A stretch of DNA of 64,000 bases from an uncultured bacterium (GTDB lineage: Bacteria; Verrucomicrobiota; Kiritimatiellia; RFP12; UBA1067), in the NCBI GenBank assembly GCA_902799955.1, contig CADCCQ010000003.1:32892-96891 (forward strand), written 5' to 3'. Of this stretch, positions 1-7,761 are shown piece by piece. Every line of letters starts with the position of its first letter. Position 1 is the first letter of the stretch. Below the pieces are notes generated by a model that was not told where the DNA came from, did not search any database, and saw nothing but the letters and a program-made list of their open reading frames with translations. The position numbers and the translations under genes were made by a program.

Positions 1-534
1 CTCGTGAGGGAGCTCCTCGTCGAGCTGGGCGAGGACCCCGGCCGCGACGGGCTCAAGAAGACGCCGGCGCGCGTCGCCAAGTCGCTCGCCTTCCTCACGC
101 GCGGCTACCGCCAGAGCCTCAAGAAGGTCGTCAACGGCGCGTACTTCTCGAGCGGCACCAACCACATGGTCATCCTGAAGGACATAGAGCTCTACTCGCT
201 CTGCGAGCACCACATGCTGCCGTTCTACGGCAAGTGCGCCATCGGCTACATCTCCAGGGGGAAGGTCCTCGGCGTGTCGAAGCTCGCGAGGATAGTGGAC
301 ATGTTCGCGCGCCGCCTCCAGATCCAGGAGAGGATGACGGAGGAGATCGCGGACGCCGTGATGAGGGAGGCCGGCGCGGAGGGCGTCGGCGTCGTGATCC
401 GCGCGCGCCACCTCTGCATGATGATGCGCGGCGTGGAGAAGCAGAACTCCGAGATGACCACGTCTGCGGTCCTCGGCTCGTTCAGGTCAGACGAAAAGGT
501 GCGGCAGGAGTTCCTGTCGCTGATAGGAATGTAG
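1..534 (+). CDS. folE: GTP cyclohydrolase I (5' end outside window)
   Basis: Converts GTP to 7,8-dihydroneopterin triphosphate, the first step of folate synthesis and also the entry to 7-deazaguanine (queuosine) synthesis; cytosolic. The protein shows the zinc-binding [11 protein letters not shown] segment, the [11 protein letters not shown] segment carrying the second Cys ligand, and the family ending with [14 protein letters not shown]. The frame is open to base 1. A GTG lies at position 4, but the visible N-terminus begins in the middle of the usual first helix ([16 protein letters not shown]), so I take the real start to be upstream. pdxY follows after 2 nt, so the genes are probably cotranscribed. 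queD, which could use the same product, is at 18.3 kb. Confidence 0.96.
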   Translation, partial: LVRELLVELGEDPGRDGLKKTPARVAKSLAFLTRGYRQSLKKVVNGAYFSSGTNHMVILKDIELYSLCEHHMLPFYGKCAIGYISRGKVLGVSKLARIVDMFARRLQIQERMTEEIADAVMREAGAEGVGVVIRARHLCMMMRGVEKQNSEMTTSAVLGSFRSDEKVRQEFLSLIGM

Positions 535-536
535 CG

Positions 537-1370
537 ATGAAAAGACTACTCACCATCCAGGACGTAAGCTGCGTCGGGCAGTGCTCGCTGACCGTCGCGC
601 TCCCGCTCGTCTCGGCTTGCGGCGTCGAGTGCGCCGTGCTGCCGGGCGCGGTCCTCTCCAACCACACAGGCGGATTCACAGGCTGGACGTTCGCCGACCT
701 CACCGGGGAGTTCGCGAAGGTCGAGGCGAAGTGGCGCGAGCAGTCGATAAAGTTCGACGCCTTCTACACCGGCTACGTCTGCGAAGGGCAGATCGAGCCG
801 ATCCTCTCGATCATGAACAGCTGCGCAAACCCCGGGGCGCTGCGCATCGTCGACCCGGCGATGGCGGACAACGGACGGCTCTACGCCGGCTTCGGACCTG
901 ACTTCCCGTCGAAGATGGCGCGGCTCTGCGATGGGGCCGACTACATCCTCCCCAATCTCACCGAGGCGGCGTTCCTCGCCGGCGAGGAGCCGGTCCTCGA
1001 AGGCTATTCCAGGGAGTGGATAGAGCGCCTCGCAGGCAAGCTCCACGCGCTCGGCGCGAGGAACGTCGTGCTCACGGGCGTCAGCTTCGAGCGCGGGCTC
1101 CTCGGCAGCGCGGTGAGCGACGGGACGAAGGTCGAGTACGACTTCAACCCGCGCCTCGACAGGATGTCCCACGGCACGGGCGACGTCTACGCCTCTGTCT
1201 TCGCCGGCGCGGTGCTGCGCGGCAGGTCCGCGCTCGACGCGGCCGCCCTCGCGGCGGACGTCGTCTGCGAGGCGATCAAGGCGACGGACCCCGGCCACTG
1301 GTACGGCGTAAGCTTCGAGAAAACCATCCCGATGCTCTCGGCGGCGCTCTCCGGCGGAGACGCCGAATGA
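537..1370 (+). CDS. pdxY: Pyridoxamine/pyridoxal kinase, PdxY type
   Basis: Ribokinase-fold kinase that phosphorylates pyridoxal, pyridoxine or pyridoxamine in B6 salvage. The 277-residue protein starts MKRLLTIQDVSCVGQCSL, which matches the family's N-terminal strand and glycine region, has the SNHTGGFTGW substrate loop, the DPAMADNG segment and the C-terminal GTGDVYASVFAGAVL motif that holds the catalytic Asp. I chose ATG 537 because it begins directly at this conserved N-terminus; an in-frame extension upstream would overlap folE. Its stop codon overlaps the murA start (ATGA), indicating coupled translation. A thiamine-pyrimidine kinase is less likely because the N-terminus is PdxY-like. 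Confidence 0.9.
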   Translation: MKRLLTIQDVSCVGQCSLTVALPLVSACGVECAVLPGAVLSNHTGGFTGWTFADLTGEFAKVEAKWREQSIKFDAFYTGYVCEGQIEPILSIMNSCANPGALRIVDPAMADNGRLYAGFGPDFPSKMARLCDGADYILPNLTEAAFLAGEEPVLEGYSREWIERLAGKLHALGARNVVLTGVSFERGLLGSAVSDGTKVEYDFNPRLDRMSHGTGDVYASVFAGAVLRGRSALDAAALAADVVCEAIKATDPGHWYGVSFEKTIPMLSAALSGGDAE

Positions 1371-2647
1371 AGCTCGTCATCCAGGGCGGCAGGAAGCTCG
1401 GGGGCGTGCACGCGCTCTCCGGCAACAAGAACGCGGCGCTCCCGATGATCGCGGCGAGCCTGCTCACCTCGGAGACCGTGACGCTTTCCAACGTCCCCGA
1501 CATAACCGACGTCGCGGCGATGCTTGAGGCGGCGCGCACCTTCGGCGCGAAGGTCGTGCGCGACCAGCGCGCCGGGGTTGTGTCCATCACCGCCGGCAGG
1601 CTCAAGTCGGCGAAGATCTCGGCGGAGCTCTCCGCGAAGATCCGCACAAGTTTCCTCTTCGCGGGGCCGCTCCTCGCCAGGTTAGGCCGCGCCTCGCTGC
1701 CGCCGCCCGGCGGCGACGCGATCGGCCACCGCCGCCTCGACACCCACTTCGCCGGCTTCAAGGCGCTTGGCGCCAAGGCCGTCGCGGGCCGCAAGACGCT
1801 CCGCTTCAGCGGTACGCTGAAGGGGACGAAGATCCTCCTCGACGAGGCGAGCGTCACCGCTACCGAGAACATTATGATGGCGAGCGTCCTCGCCGCCGGT
1901 AAGACGACGATCTACAACGCCGCGTGCGAGCCGCACATCGTCGACCTCGCGACGATGCTGACCGCCATGGGCGCGAAGATCACGGGCGCAGGAACCAACC
2001 TTATCCAGATCGAGGGCGTAGAGTCGATGCACGGCTGCGAGGCGCGCGTCGGCTGCGACTACATCGAGGCGGGCTCCTACATAACGGCGGCGGCGGTGAC
2101 GGGCGGCGAGCTCACGCTCACGGGCGTCGACCCGGAGCCCTTCGCCATAATCGAGGGCGCGTTCCGGCGCTTCGGCGTCACCTGGACGATCGACGCGAAG
2201 GAGCGGATTCTTAGATACGTGCCGAAGAAGCGTCTGAAGATGCGCTACGACCTCGGCGACGCGATACCCTCCGTAGCCGACGGAACCTGGCCGGCGTTCC
2301 CGTCCGACCTGCTGTCCGTTCTCGTTGTCCTCGCGACGCAGACGCGCGGGACCTGCCTCTTCTTCGAGAAGATGTTCGAGTCTCGCCTGTACTTCGTCGA
2401 CAACCTTCGGCAGATGGGGGCGAAGATCGTGCAGTGCGACCCGCACCGCGTCGTCGTCACGGGGCCGTCGCAGCTCTACGCCGGCACCTTCGCGTCGCCG
2501 GATATCCGGGCTGGAATCGCGCTTGTGATCGCCGCGCTGGTGGCGAAGGGGCAGTCGACGATCCTGAACGCCGAGATCATCGACCGAGGCTATGTCGCAG
2601 TCGAGGAATGCCTTTCCGACCTCGGCGCAAACATAGAGCGAAAGTAG
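1367..2647 (+). CDS. murA: UDP-N-acetylglucosamine 1-carboxyvinyltransferase, Asp-type active site
   Basis: Transfers enolpyruvate from PEP to UDP-GlcNAc, the first committed step of peptidoglycan synthesis. The 426-residue length and the landmarks LSGNKNAALPMIAAS, GGDAIGHRRLD, ATENIMMASVL and the C-terminal DIRAGIALVIAAL are those of MurA. The residue that is the catalytic Cys115 in E. coli is Asp here (residue 117, codon 1715-1717, context PPGGDAIGH). Cys-to-Asp MurA enzymes are known in chlamydiae, mycobacteria and Borrelia and are insensitive to fosfomycin, so intrinsic resistance is expected. Start ATG 1367 overlaps the pdxY stop. No terminator with a T-run follows; REP hairpins begin 7 nt after the stop. 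Confidence 0.96.
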   Translation: MKLVIQGGRKLGGVHALSGNKNAALPMIAASLLTSETVTLSNVPDITDVAAMLEAARTFGAKVVRDQRAGVVSITAGRLKSAKISAELSAKIRTSFLFAGPLLARLGRASLPPPGGDAIGHRRLDTHFAGFKALGAKAVAGRKTLRFSGTLKGTKILLDEASVTATENIMMASVLAAGKTTIYNAACEPHIVDLATMLTAMGAKITGAGTNLIQIEGVESMHGCEARVGCDYIEAGSYITAAAVTGGELTLTGVDPEPFAIIEGAFRRFGVTWTIDAKERILRYVPKKRLKMRYDLGDAIPSVADGTWPAFPSDLLSVLVVLATQTRGTCLFFEKMFESRLYFVDNLRQMGAKIVQCDPHRVVVTGPSQLYAGTFASPDIRAGIALVIAALVAKGQSTILNAEIIDRGYVAVEECLSDLGANIERK

Positions 2648-2886
2648 GTTATCGCGCGGTTTGAAGAACCGCGCTTACAGGACGGCCGCCCCTATTTGCT
2701 GGCCGCCGCGCCGCCCCGATGATTCACTGGTCGTCCTGTAAGCGCGGGCCTTTAGCCCGCCGCGAATGGCCCCCCGCGCCGCCCCAATGATTCGCCAGTC
2801 GTCCTGTAAGCGCGGGCCTTTAGCCCGCCGCGAATGGGCGGCGGCGGCTCTTCAAGCCGCGCGGCATTTATGATATAATATCGGCT
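2648..2886 (+). repeat. REP hairpin cluster upstream of RAYT gene
   Basis: This stretch holds three imperfect palindromes. At 2654-2674 GCGCGGTT and AACCGCGC pair around the loop TGAAG, followed by the tail TTACAGGACG. On the opposite orientation, two copies of GTCCTGTAAGC plus the hairpin GCGGGC-CTTTA-GCCCGC lie near 2733-2772 and 2799-2838. Position, orientation and the constant CTGTAAGC tail are what REP/BIME sequences served by an adjacent REP-associated transposase look like. Confidence 0.85.
2874..2879 (+). promoter_or_regulatory. TATAAT -10 box of the RAYT gene
   Basis: TATAAT lies 7 nt before ATG 2887, so transcription would start at or within 1-2 nt of that codon. Either the mRNA is leaderless from 2887 or translation starts at the later ATG 3103. 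Confidence 0.5.
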
Positions 2887-4212
2887 ATGCAAAACCCAAG
2901 CTGCATTAAACTAAAAGCCGATCAGCCGCCATATAGCTTCGGCGAAATGGCGGCTTTTGGCCAGCTACCCCCATTGCCCAGTAGCCTTGGCGAAATGGCG
3001 GCGTTTGGCCAGCTACCCCCATTGCCTGGCAACCTTGGCGAAATGGCGGCGTTTGGCCAGCTACCCCCATTGCCTGGCAACCTTGGCGAAATCGCGGTTG
3101 TAATGGTCAAGAAGGCGCCTCGGTTGTCCTACCGCGAGGCTCCCCCGTCGTCCTGCCGCGAGGCGCCCCCGTCGTCCTGCCGCGAGGCGCCCCCGTCGTC
3201 CTGTAAGCGCGGTTCTTCAAACCGCGCGACTTCCCGCGCGAAAGGCGGCCGTCGCTTCAAGGGCTATGACTATTCGCGCGGGGCGGTTTTCTTCATTACC
3301 TTCTGCGTTGCCGGGCGCAAGCTGCTTTTCGGCTCTGTTTCCAGCGATAAGGTTATCCTCTCGCCGCTTGGGCTTGCCGCCCTTGAAACCCTTGAGCGCG
3401 AAACTCGCCGCAATCCCGGTTTGCGCCTTTATGCCTGGGTCATCATGCCTGATCATGTTCATCTTCGTATCTATGTCTGCCCGGGGCTCGCCGATCCGCT
3501 TGCCGCCGTGGGGGCGTTTGTCGGCAACGTCAAGCGCTGGACAACCTGGCGCGCCAAGCAGCTGGGCATCGCCCTCGCCTGGGAGCAGAATTACTACGAC
3601 CGCCTCTGCGTTTCGCGCGAGATCATAGAGCTGGTCGACAAGTATATAGCCAACAATCCGCTCAAGTGGTCGCTTATGCATGGCCCGAACCCGCCTCTCA
3701 AGGTCATCGAGCCGTTTGACTCTCCGCTCTTGCCCGAAAGCGAATGGTGGACGGCAGTCGGCGAAAGCGGCTTTCTGGATGGCCGCTGCAAGCTGGCCTC
3801 GATACAGCTTTCGCGCAGCATTCTGCCAGGCGAGGTGGCGGCAGTTGTCGCGCGCTGTCTGACGGCAGTTGAGAAGGGCTATATTCTTGTTTCGACCTTT
3901 ATCTCGCCGGCGGAGCAGGCCTTGAAGCGAGCGCTTGTCGCCCGAGGCGCGCCGATGGTAAGGGTTGTGCCCGACGCGTTGGCCACGGTCTACCGCCCGA
4001 AGGAAGACGAGCCAGGTCAGTTCGCGGCGGGGCGGCTTCTTCTTCTTTCGCGCGTGGCGGCGGCTGGCGACAGCCGCCACAAGGCATGGCATTCGCTCAA
4101 CGATGCCATCGCCGAAATCGCGCTTGCAAGTGGAGGAACCGCCCTCTACGTAAAGCGCGAGCGGCGCGGCGCGCCGCTGGAATGGCGGTTTAATCGCAGT
4201 CGCGCGGTTTGA
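2887..4212 (+). CDS. REP-associated tyrosine transposase (RAYT) with C-terminal DprA-like domain
   Basis: Y1/HUH-type transposase of the IS200-like RAYT group. From about residue 125 the fold is recognisable: RGAVFFITFCVAGR, then YAWVIMPDHVHL with the HUH histidines, then the tyrosine-bearing helix ending DKYIANNPLKW. The last 170 residues (ISPAEQALKRAL, AAGRLLLLSRVA, ASGGTALYV) resemble the Rossmann fold of DprA/SLOG proteins, so this is a two-domain protein. The first 110 residues are translated repeats: three 16-residue copies of LGEMAAFGQLPPLPGN, then three copies of EAPPSSCR, then a REP hairpin read as protein. ATG 3103 (MVKKAPR) is a credible alternative start. The stop codon itself lies in a REP sequence. 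Flanking REPs on both sides support the assignment. Confidence 0.82.
   Translation: MQNPSCIKLKADQPPYSFGEMAAFGQLPPLPSSLGEMAAFGQLPPLPGNLGEMAAFGQLPPLPGNLGEIAVVMVKKAPRLSYREAPPSSCREAPPSSCREAPPSSCKRGSSNRATSRAKGGRRFKGYDYSRGAVFFITFCVAGRKLLFGSVSSDKVILSPLGLAALETLERETRRNPGLRLYAWVIMPDHVHLRIYVCPGLADPLAAVGAFVGNVKRWTTWRAKQLGIALAWEQNYYDRLCVSREIIELVDKYIANNPLKWSLMHGPNPPLKVIEPFDSPLLPESEWWTAVGESGFLDGRCKLASIQLSRSILPGEVAAVVARCLTAVEKGYILVSTFISPAEQALKRALVARGAPMVRVVPDALATVYRPKEDEPGQFAAGRLLLLSRVAAAGDSRHKAWHSLNDAIAEIALASGGTALYVKRERRGAPLEWRFNRSRAV
2941..3090 (+). repeat. 48-bp tandem repeat, 3 copies plus partial
   Basis: Units at 2941-2988, 2989-3036 and 3037-3084, each beginning GGCGAAATGGCGGC and ending in GCAACCTT or GTAGCCTT, followed by a decayed fourth start. 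The period is a multiple of three, so the reading frame stays open across them. Confidence 0.9.
3133..3204 (+). repeat. 24-bp tandem repeat, 3 copies, running into a REP hairpin
   Basis: Units at 3133-3156, 3157-3180 and 3181-3204 (CGCGAGG then a C-run then GTCGTCCTG). The last unit merges into CTGTAAGCGCGG and an inverted partner, so the array seems to have grown from the outer edge of a REP element. Confidence 0.85.
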
Positions 4213-4346
4213 AGTCGCGCGGTTTGAAGAACCGCGCTTACAGGACGGCCGCCCCTATTCGCCGCCCTGGGCCAAGAATGATGGCCGCCTCGCCCCTTAT
4301 GATTCGCCGGCCGTCCTGTAAGCGCGGGCCTTTAGCCCGAGCGATT
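4200..4346 (+). repeat. REP hairpin cluster downstream of RAYT gene
   Basis: Two partial and one complete copy of the GCGCGGTT-TGAAG-AACCGCGC hairpin (complete copy 4217-4237) with the tail TTACAGGACGGCCGCCCC, matching the copy at 2654. A reverse-oriented copy with GTCCTGTAAGC and a truncated GCGGGC/GCCCG stem follows near 4313-4340. Together with the upstream cluster it brackets the transposase gene. No gene is seen between 4213 and 4360. Confidence 0.85.
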
Positions 4347-4360
4347 CGGGCGATTCGCGA

Positions 4361-4915
4361 TCAGAGCGAGAGAAGAATTTGGATGGCGGCGGCGGTTACA
4401 TCGTTTGTGCCGGAGAGCCAGCGGCCATCCGCGCGCTGCGACGAAACAAGCTTTATCGCGATCTCGGTGGCAGAAAGCCCGTTAGTGCCGAAGATATCGC
4501 CAGGCACCGCGTTTGTGGGCGACGCCGCAAAGGCAAAGGCGTTTGTTGGCGCGGCGGCGATGGGGCTTGGCGCAGCCGCGGTTGGTGAGTTTGTTGGCGC
4601 GGCGGCGATGGGGCTTGGCGCAGCCGCGGTTGGTGAGTTTGTCGCCGCGATGGCGAAAGGGCTTGGCGTAGAGGCGGCGGGCGGTGAGTTTGTCGCCGCG
4701 ATGGCGAAAGGGCTTGGCGCAGCCGCGGTCGGTGAATTTGTTGGCGCGGCGGCGATGGGGCTTGGCGCAGCCGCGGTTGGTGAGTTTGTCGACATCGCGG
4801 CGGCGGCGAGGGATAGCGCGTGGTCGACTTCGTTCCTTACGCTCGGCTCCAGCACGTCTTCGCTGACGATCGGCTGGATCTGCACGATCGCCGCGAGGAT
4901 GAGGGGCAGCCTCAC
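4361..4915 (-). CDS. Repeat-rich protein with prenyltransferase/squalene-cyclase-like helix pairs
   Basis: A 184-residue protein whose GTG start overlaps the folD stop (GTGA), so it is probably translated by coupling to folD. Both ends look like the helical repeat of the terpenoid-cyclase/TED superfamily: [11 protein letters not shown] near residue 30, and [13 protein letters not shown] followed by [12 protein letters not shown] at the C-terminus. The middle third is five tandem 16-17-residue units of the type [16 protein letters not shown], which is linker-like and probably unstructured. I do not recognise a specific function. It may be a shortened cyclase-fold protein in which a linker repeat replaced the helical core, or a decaying gene kept open by a repeat of length divisible by three. 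Confidence 0.5.
   Translation of the reverse strand: MRLPLILAAIVQIQPIVSEDVLEPSVRNEVDHALSLAAAAMSTNSPTAAAPSPIAAAPTNSPTAAAPSPFAIAATNSPPAASTPSPFAIAATNSPTAAAPSPIAAAPTNSPTAAAPSPIAAAPTNAFAFAASPTNAVPGDIFGTNGLSATEIAIKLVSSQRADGRWLSGTNDVTAAAIQILLSL
4535..4785 (-). repeat. 48-bp in-frame tandem repeat, about 5 copies
   Basis: DNA basis of the [16 protein letters not shown] peptide repeat. The unit on the plus strand reads GTTGGTGAGTTTGT followed by a GC-rich half ending GGGCTTGGCGCAGCC. Four units are 48 bp and one is 51 bp; two central units carry a variant half. Identical neighbours point to recent slippage or unequal exchange. Confidence 0.85.
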
Positions 4916-5784
4916 CTCGCGGACCTCCTCGCCGCCTCCAGGGTGTTCCAGAGGAGCATCGTTATCGTCATCGGGCCGACTCCGCCCGGGACGGGCGTGA
5001 TGGCGCCGGCGACGGCGGCGCAGCTGTCAAAGTCCGCGTCGCCCACGAGGCGGTAGCCCCTCGGGCGCGAGGGGTCCTCGATCCTGTTGACGCCGACGTC
5101 GATGACCGTCGCGCCCGGCTTCAGCATGTCGCCGGTCAGGGTCCCGGCGCGCCCGGCGGCGACGACGACGATGTCGGCCTGGCGGGTGAAGTGCGCGAGG
5201 TCGCGCGTCCCGGTGTGGCAAAGCGTCACGGTCGCGTTCGTCTCCTTTCGCGAGAGGAGGGCGGCGACCGGCTTGCCGACGATGTTGCTGCGCCCGATGA
5301 CGACGGCGTGCTTCCCGGCGATGTCCATCCCCGAGAACTCGATGAGCTTGACGATGCCGTGCGGCGTGCAGGGGAGGAAGCACTCCTCGCCGATCATCAT
5401 CCTGCCGACGTTGACGGGGGTGAAGCCGTCCACGTCCTTCTCCGGGGCGATGGCGTCGATGACGTTCTTCTCGCCGATGTGCTTCGGGAGTGGGAGCTGC
5501 ACGAGGATCCCGTGGACGGCGGGGTCGGCGTTGAGCTCGCGGACGAGCGCGAGCAGGTCGGCCTCCGGCGTGTCGGCAGGCAGGCGGACCTCGCGCGAAG
5601 CCATGCCGGCCTCCCTGCAGGCCTTCTCCTTCGCGGTCACGTAGCTCACGCTCGCCGGGTTGTCGCCGACCAGTATCACGGCGAGCCCGGGCGTCACGCT
5701 CTTCGCCGTCTTCAGCTCCTCCACGCCCTTCGCGATCTCCGCCCTGAGGCTGGCGGCAAGCGCCTTTCCGTCGATGACCTTCAT
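4912..5784 (-). CDS. folD: Methylenetetrahydrofolate dehydrogenase/cyclohydrolase
   Basis: Bifunctional cytosolic enzyme interconverting methylene-, methenyl- and 10-formyl-tetrahydrofolate with NADP. At 290 residues it has the normal length. Visible landmarks are [14 protein letters not shown] (catalytic Tyr/Lys), [21 protein letters not shown], the nucleotide-binding [15 protein letters not shown] and [13 protein letters not shown] at 5784 has a clear AAAAGGAG ribosome-binding site 6 nt upstream; longer frames starting upstream run through the mini-palindromes and are rejected. Transcription starts from the divergent promoter at 5871-5876. It overlaps the downstream small gene by 4 nt. Confidence 0.97.
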   Translation of the reverse strand: MKVIDGKALAASLRAEIAKGVEELKTAKSVTPGLAVILVGDNPASVSYVTAKEKACREAGMASREVRLPADTPEADLLALVRELNADPAVHGILVQLPLPKHIGEKNVIDAIAPEKDVDGFTPVNVGRMMIGEECFLPCTPHGIVKLIEFSGMDIAGKHAVVIGRSNIVGKPVAALLSRKETNATVTLCHTGTRDLAHFTRQADIVVVAAGRAGTLTGDMLKPGATVIDVGVNRIEDPSRPRGYRLVGDADFDSCAAVAGAITPVPGGVGPMTITMLLWNTLEAARRSAR

Positions 5785-5820
5785 GTTTCTCTCCTTTTGC
5801 CAGACATTCTGCCATTCTCC

Positions 5821-5863
5821 GCGGGGAGTGTCCCCGCAACTACTCCGCGGGGAGTGTCCCCGC
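5821..5863. repeat. Two copies of a 17-bp mini-palindrome, 26 bp apart
   Basis: GCGGGGA-GTG-TCCCCGC at 5821-5837 and again at 5847-5863, each a perfect 7-bp stem with loop GTG, both in the folD 5' untranslated region. Related copies occur at 32472-32488, 36920-36936, 36991-37008, 37119-37136 and 48637-48655, always outside intact genes. Confidence 0.85.
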
Positions 5864-5870
5864 AACTATA

Positions 5871-5916
5871 ATTATACCAAAAACCTAATGCGCAGACGCA
5901 GTTTTTTTGGTATAAT
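5871..5916. promoter_or_regulatory. Divergent promoters for folD and the secretion cluster
   Basis: ATTATACCAAAAA at 5871-5883 and TTTTTTTGGTATAAT at 5902-5916 form a 13-bp inverted repeat. Each half is an extended -10 box (GGTATAAT) facing outward, one toward folD and one toward the GspL-like gene at 5953. No convincing -35 boxes are seen. Confidence 0.65.
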
Positions 5917-5952
5917 TAAGAAAATCTAGAAATAGGGAGACAAGGCAGAAGG

Positions 5953-7218
5953 ATGGCCGAAGAAGTCCATATAGCAGTGTTCGACGGGGGAGAGCTCCAC
6001 AAGCCGCCTAGGCTTCGCAAAGGCGGAGAGGCGGTGCTTGCCCTGCCACTGAACAGGCTCTTGGCGAAAGTCGTGCGCGTGGGCGCCGACGACGCCGAGG
6101 GTCTCGCTGCCGTCGCCGAGAGGGAGCTCAAGGCGATGTCCCCCTATCCCGACGAGCCGCTTGCGGTTTCGTGCGAGGTCCTGAAGGAGGACGCGGAGGG
6201 GACACTCGCGCTGGCGCTGGCGCTTCCCGAAAGCTCGGCGGACGACATTGGCGAGGCCCTCGACGCGGGCAAGGTCGGCATCACGCGGGTCGACGCGCTC
6301 GTCCTTGGCCTGCTGCGCTCCGCGTACAACGAGCTTTCGGGGGACGGACGCAAGGTCGTCCTCTCCCAGGAGGGCGACTGCGTCGCGCTCGTCGTCCTCG
6401 ACGGGCAGACGCCGTGCGCGCTGCGCGCTCTGTCGCCCGACAGCGAGATCAAGGCCGAGCTTGCGTATTCGCTCCTCGAGGCGGAGGCGTCCGGCGGCCC
6501 CGCGCCGCTTTCTGAGATCCTGGTCTCCGGCGACGTCAACACGGAAGGGCTGGAGGACTTCGCGCCGGTGAGGGCGCTGGTGGCGGACGCGGCGGACGCC
6601 GTGCGCGGCGTCGCGGAGAGGTCCGCGGAGCAGGGGACCGCCAACGCGCTTCCGCAGACGTGGCTGGAAATCCTCGAGGAGACGCGCTTCAAGCGCAAGA
6701 TGATCGTGGGCTTTGGCGCGGCGGCGTTTCTGTGGGTGGCGGCGCTTTCGGTGATGCTTGGCGTGACGTGGTGGACCAACCGCCAGGCGGACCAGGTGGA
6801 GCTCGCCCGCCGGGCGCACAGGAGCGCCTACAACAAGGTTAGCGACAGGAAGGCCCAGGTCGAGACGGTCAGGAGCGTCTCCAACCACGACCTCGGCGCG
6901 CTGGAGACCCTGCGCGTCGTCTCGGGCGTGCTGCCCGAGGGCGTGGAGCTCTCGAAGTGGTACTTCAAGCGCGGCGAGCGCCTGTCCTTCACCGGCACGG
7001 CCGAGGGCAGCGACAACGTCGTCGAGAACAACCAGCGCGTCTTCGCGCTGAAGGACGCGCTCGCCGGGTTCCAGCTCGGCGAGATCAGCGGAAACGACGA
7101 GGACGCGGACGTCCCGTTCTTCACGGCCGTCTCGCTTCCCAAGGGCGTGGTGCAGAGGTCGGGCAAGGCGGTGTTCGACGTCGAATGCTCGTTCAAGACC
7201 GTCGAGGAGGCCGAGTGA
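5953..7218 (+). CDS. GspL/PilM-PilN-like assembly platform protein
   Basis: A 421-residue protein with a soluble N-terminal half, one transmembrane segment at about residues 250-272 (MIVGFGAAAFLWVAAL) and a 150-residue periplasmic part with a coiled stretch then a PilN/GspL-like ferredoxin-type region. The N-terminus (MAEEVHIAVFDGGELHKPP) and the block GDCVALVVLDGQTPCALRAL fit an actin-like ATPase fold like PilM/GspL, though degenerate. Start ATG 5953 follows AGAAGG. It overlaps the next gene by 1 nt. Context (GspM/PilO-like gene, secretin) makes an inner-membrane platform subunit of a type II secretion or type IV pilus-like system the best reading. Motor ATPase and pseudopilin genes are not in the window. 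Confidence 0.68.
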   Translation: MAEEVHIAVFDGGELHKPPRLRKGGEAVLALPLNRLLAKVVRVGADDAEGLAAVAERELKAMSPYPDEPLAVSCEVLKEDAEGTLALALALPESSADDIGEALDAGKVGITRVDALVLGLLRSAYNELSGDGRKVVLSQEGDCVALVVLDGQTPCALRALSPDSEIKAELAYSLLEAEASGGPAPLSEILVSGDVNTEGLEDFAPVRALVADAADAVRGVAERSAEQGTANALPQTWLEILEETRFKRKMIVGFGAAAFLWVAALSVMLGVTWWTNRQADQVELARRAHRSAYNKVSDRKAQVETVRSVSNHDLGALETLRVVSGVLPEGVELSKWYFKRGERLSFTGTAEGSDNVVENNQRVFALKDALAGFQLGEISGNDEDADVPFFTAVSLPKGVVQRSGKAVFDVECSFKTVEEAE

Positions 7219-7748
7219 TGGCTGCGAGGTCGCTGAGGGAGAAGGCCGTTCTCGGCATACTGGGCGTGGTGCTTGCGTTCGCGGTGCTCGCGGGCTACTG
7301 GTTCACGAAGGGCAAGCCGGCCTACGAGGCGGCGAAGAAGCAGCTCGCCACGAAGCGCGCCGCGTTCGAGCGCGAGGAGAAGATGATCGGCGAGCGCGAG
7401 CTCTGGGACGAGCGCTACGAGGCGGAGGCGTCGCAGATCCCCGTCGTCGAGGAGGGGCAGGGCTCGGACACCGTCTGGATGCGCATCGTCGGCGACGTCG
7501 CGAAGAAGAACAACGTGTTTGTGTCGGACATCAAGGCGGGCCGCAGGATGGAGTCCATCGGCAACATGGACGAGGTCAACCTTGACGTGAAGTGGACTGG
7601 CGCGCTGGAGTCGCTCGTCAAGTTCATATACGAGCTGGAGAACTCCGACGCCGGGAAGTTCGACGTGTCCTCGCTGAACTTCAGCCCGGGCAAGAGACAG
7701 GGGTACCTTGGCGGCAGCATGACGCTCAAGTGCATATTCAAGCGATAG
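7218..7748 (+). CDS. GspM/PilO-like inner membrane protein
   Basis: 176 residues: short cytoplasmic start, one membrane helix (about residues 12-28, AVLGILGVVLAFAVLAGYW), a coiled region (AAKKQLATKRAAFEREEKM) and a small alpha/beta domain ending in LGGSMTLKCIFKR. This is the architecture of PilO/GspM, partner of GspL. Sequence similarity alone is weak and the call rests on architecture plus position between the GspL-like gene and the secretin. Start ATG 7218 overlaps the preceding stop by one base. Confidence 0.62.
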   Translation: MAARSLREKAVLGILGVVLAFAVLAGYWFTKGKPAYEAAKKQLATKRAAFEREEKMIGERELWDERYEAEASQIPVVEEGQGSDTVWMRIVGDVAKKNNVFVSDIKAGRRMESIGNMDEVNLDVKWTGALESLVKFIYELENSDAGKFDVSSLNFSPGKRQGYLGGSMTLKCIFKR

Positions 7749-7761
7749 GGAGACAGAGAGA

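Noticed and set aside
2941..3090. CRISPR array
   Set aside because: Units are directly contiguous with no variable spacers and lie in a reading frame; no cas gene in the window. Same argument for the heptamer arrays and the 48-bp array at 4.5-4.8 kb.
4209..5000. Plus-strand frame over the 48-bp repeat and folD 3' end
   Set aside because: Reads [16 protein letters not shown] repeats, the antisense of the coupled small gene; no start signal or homology.
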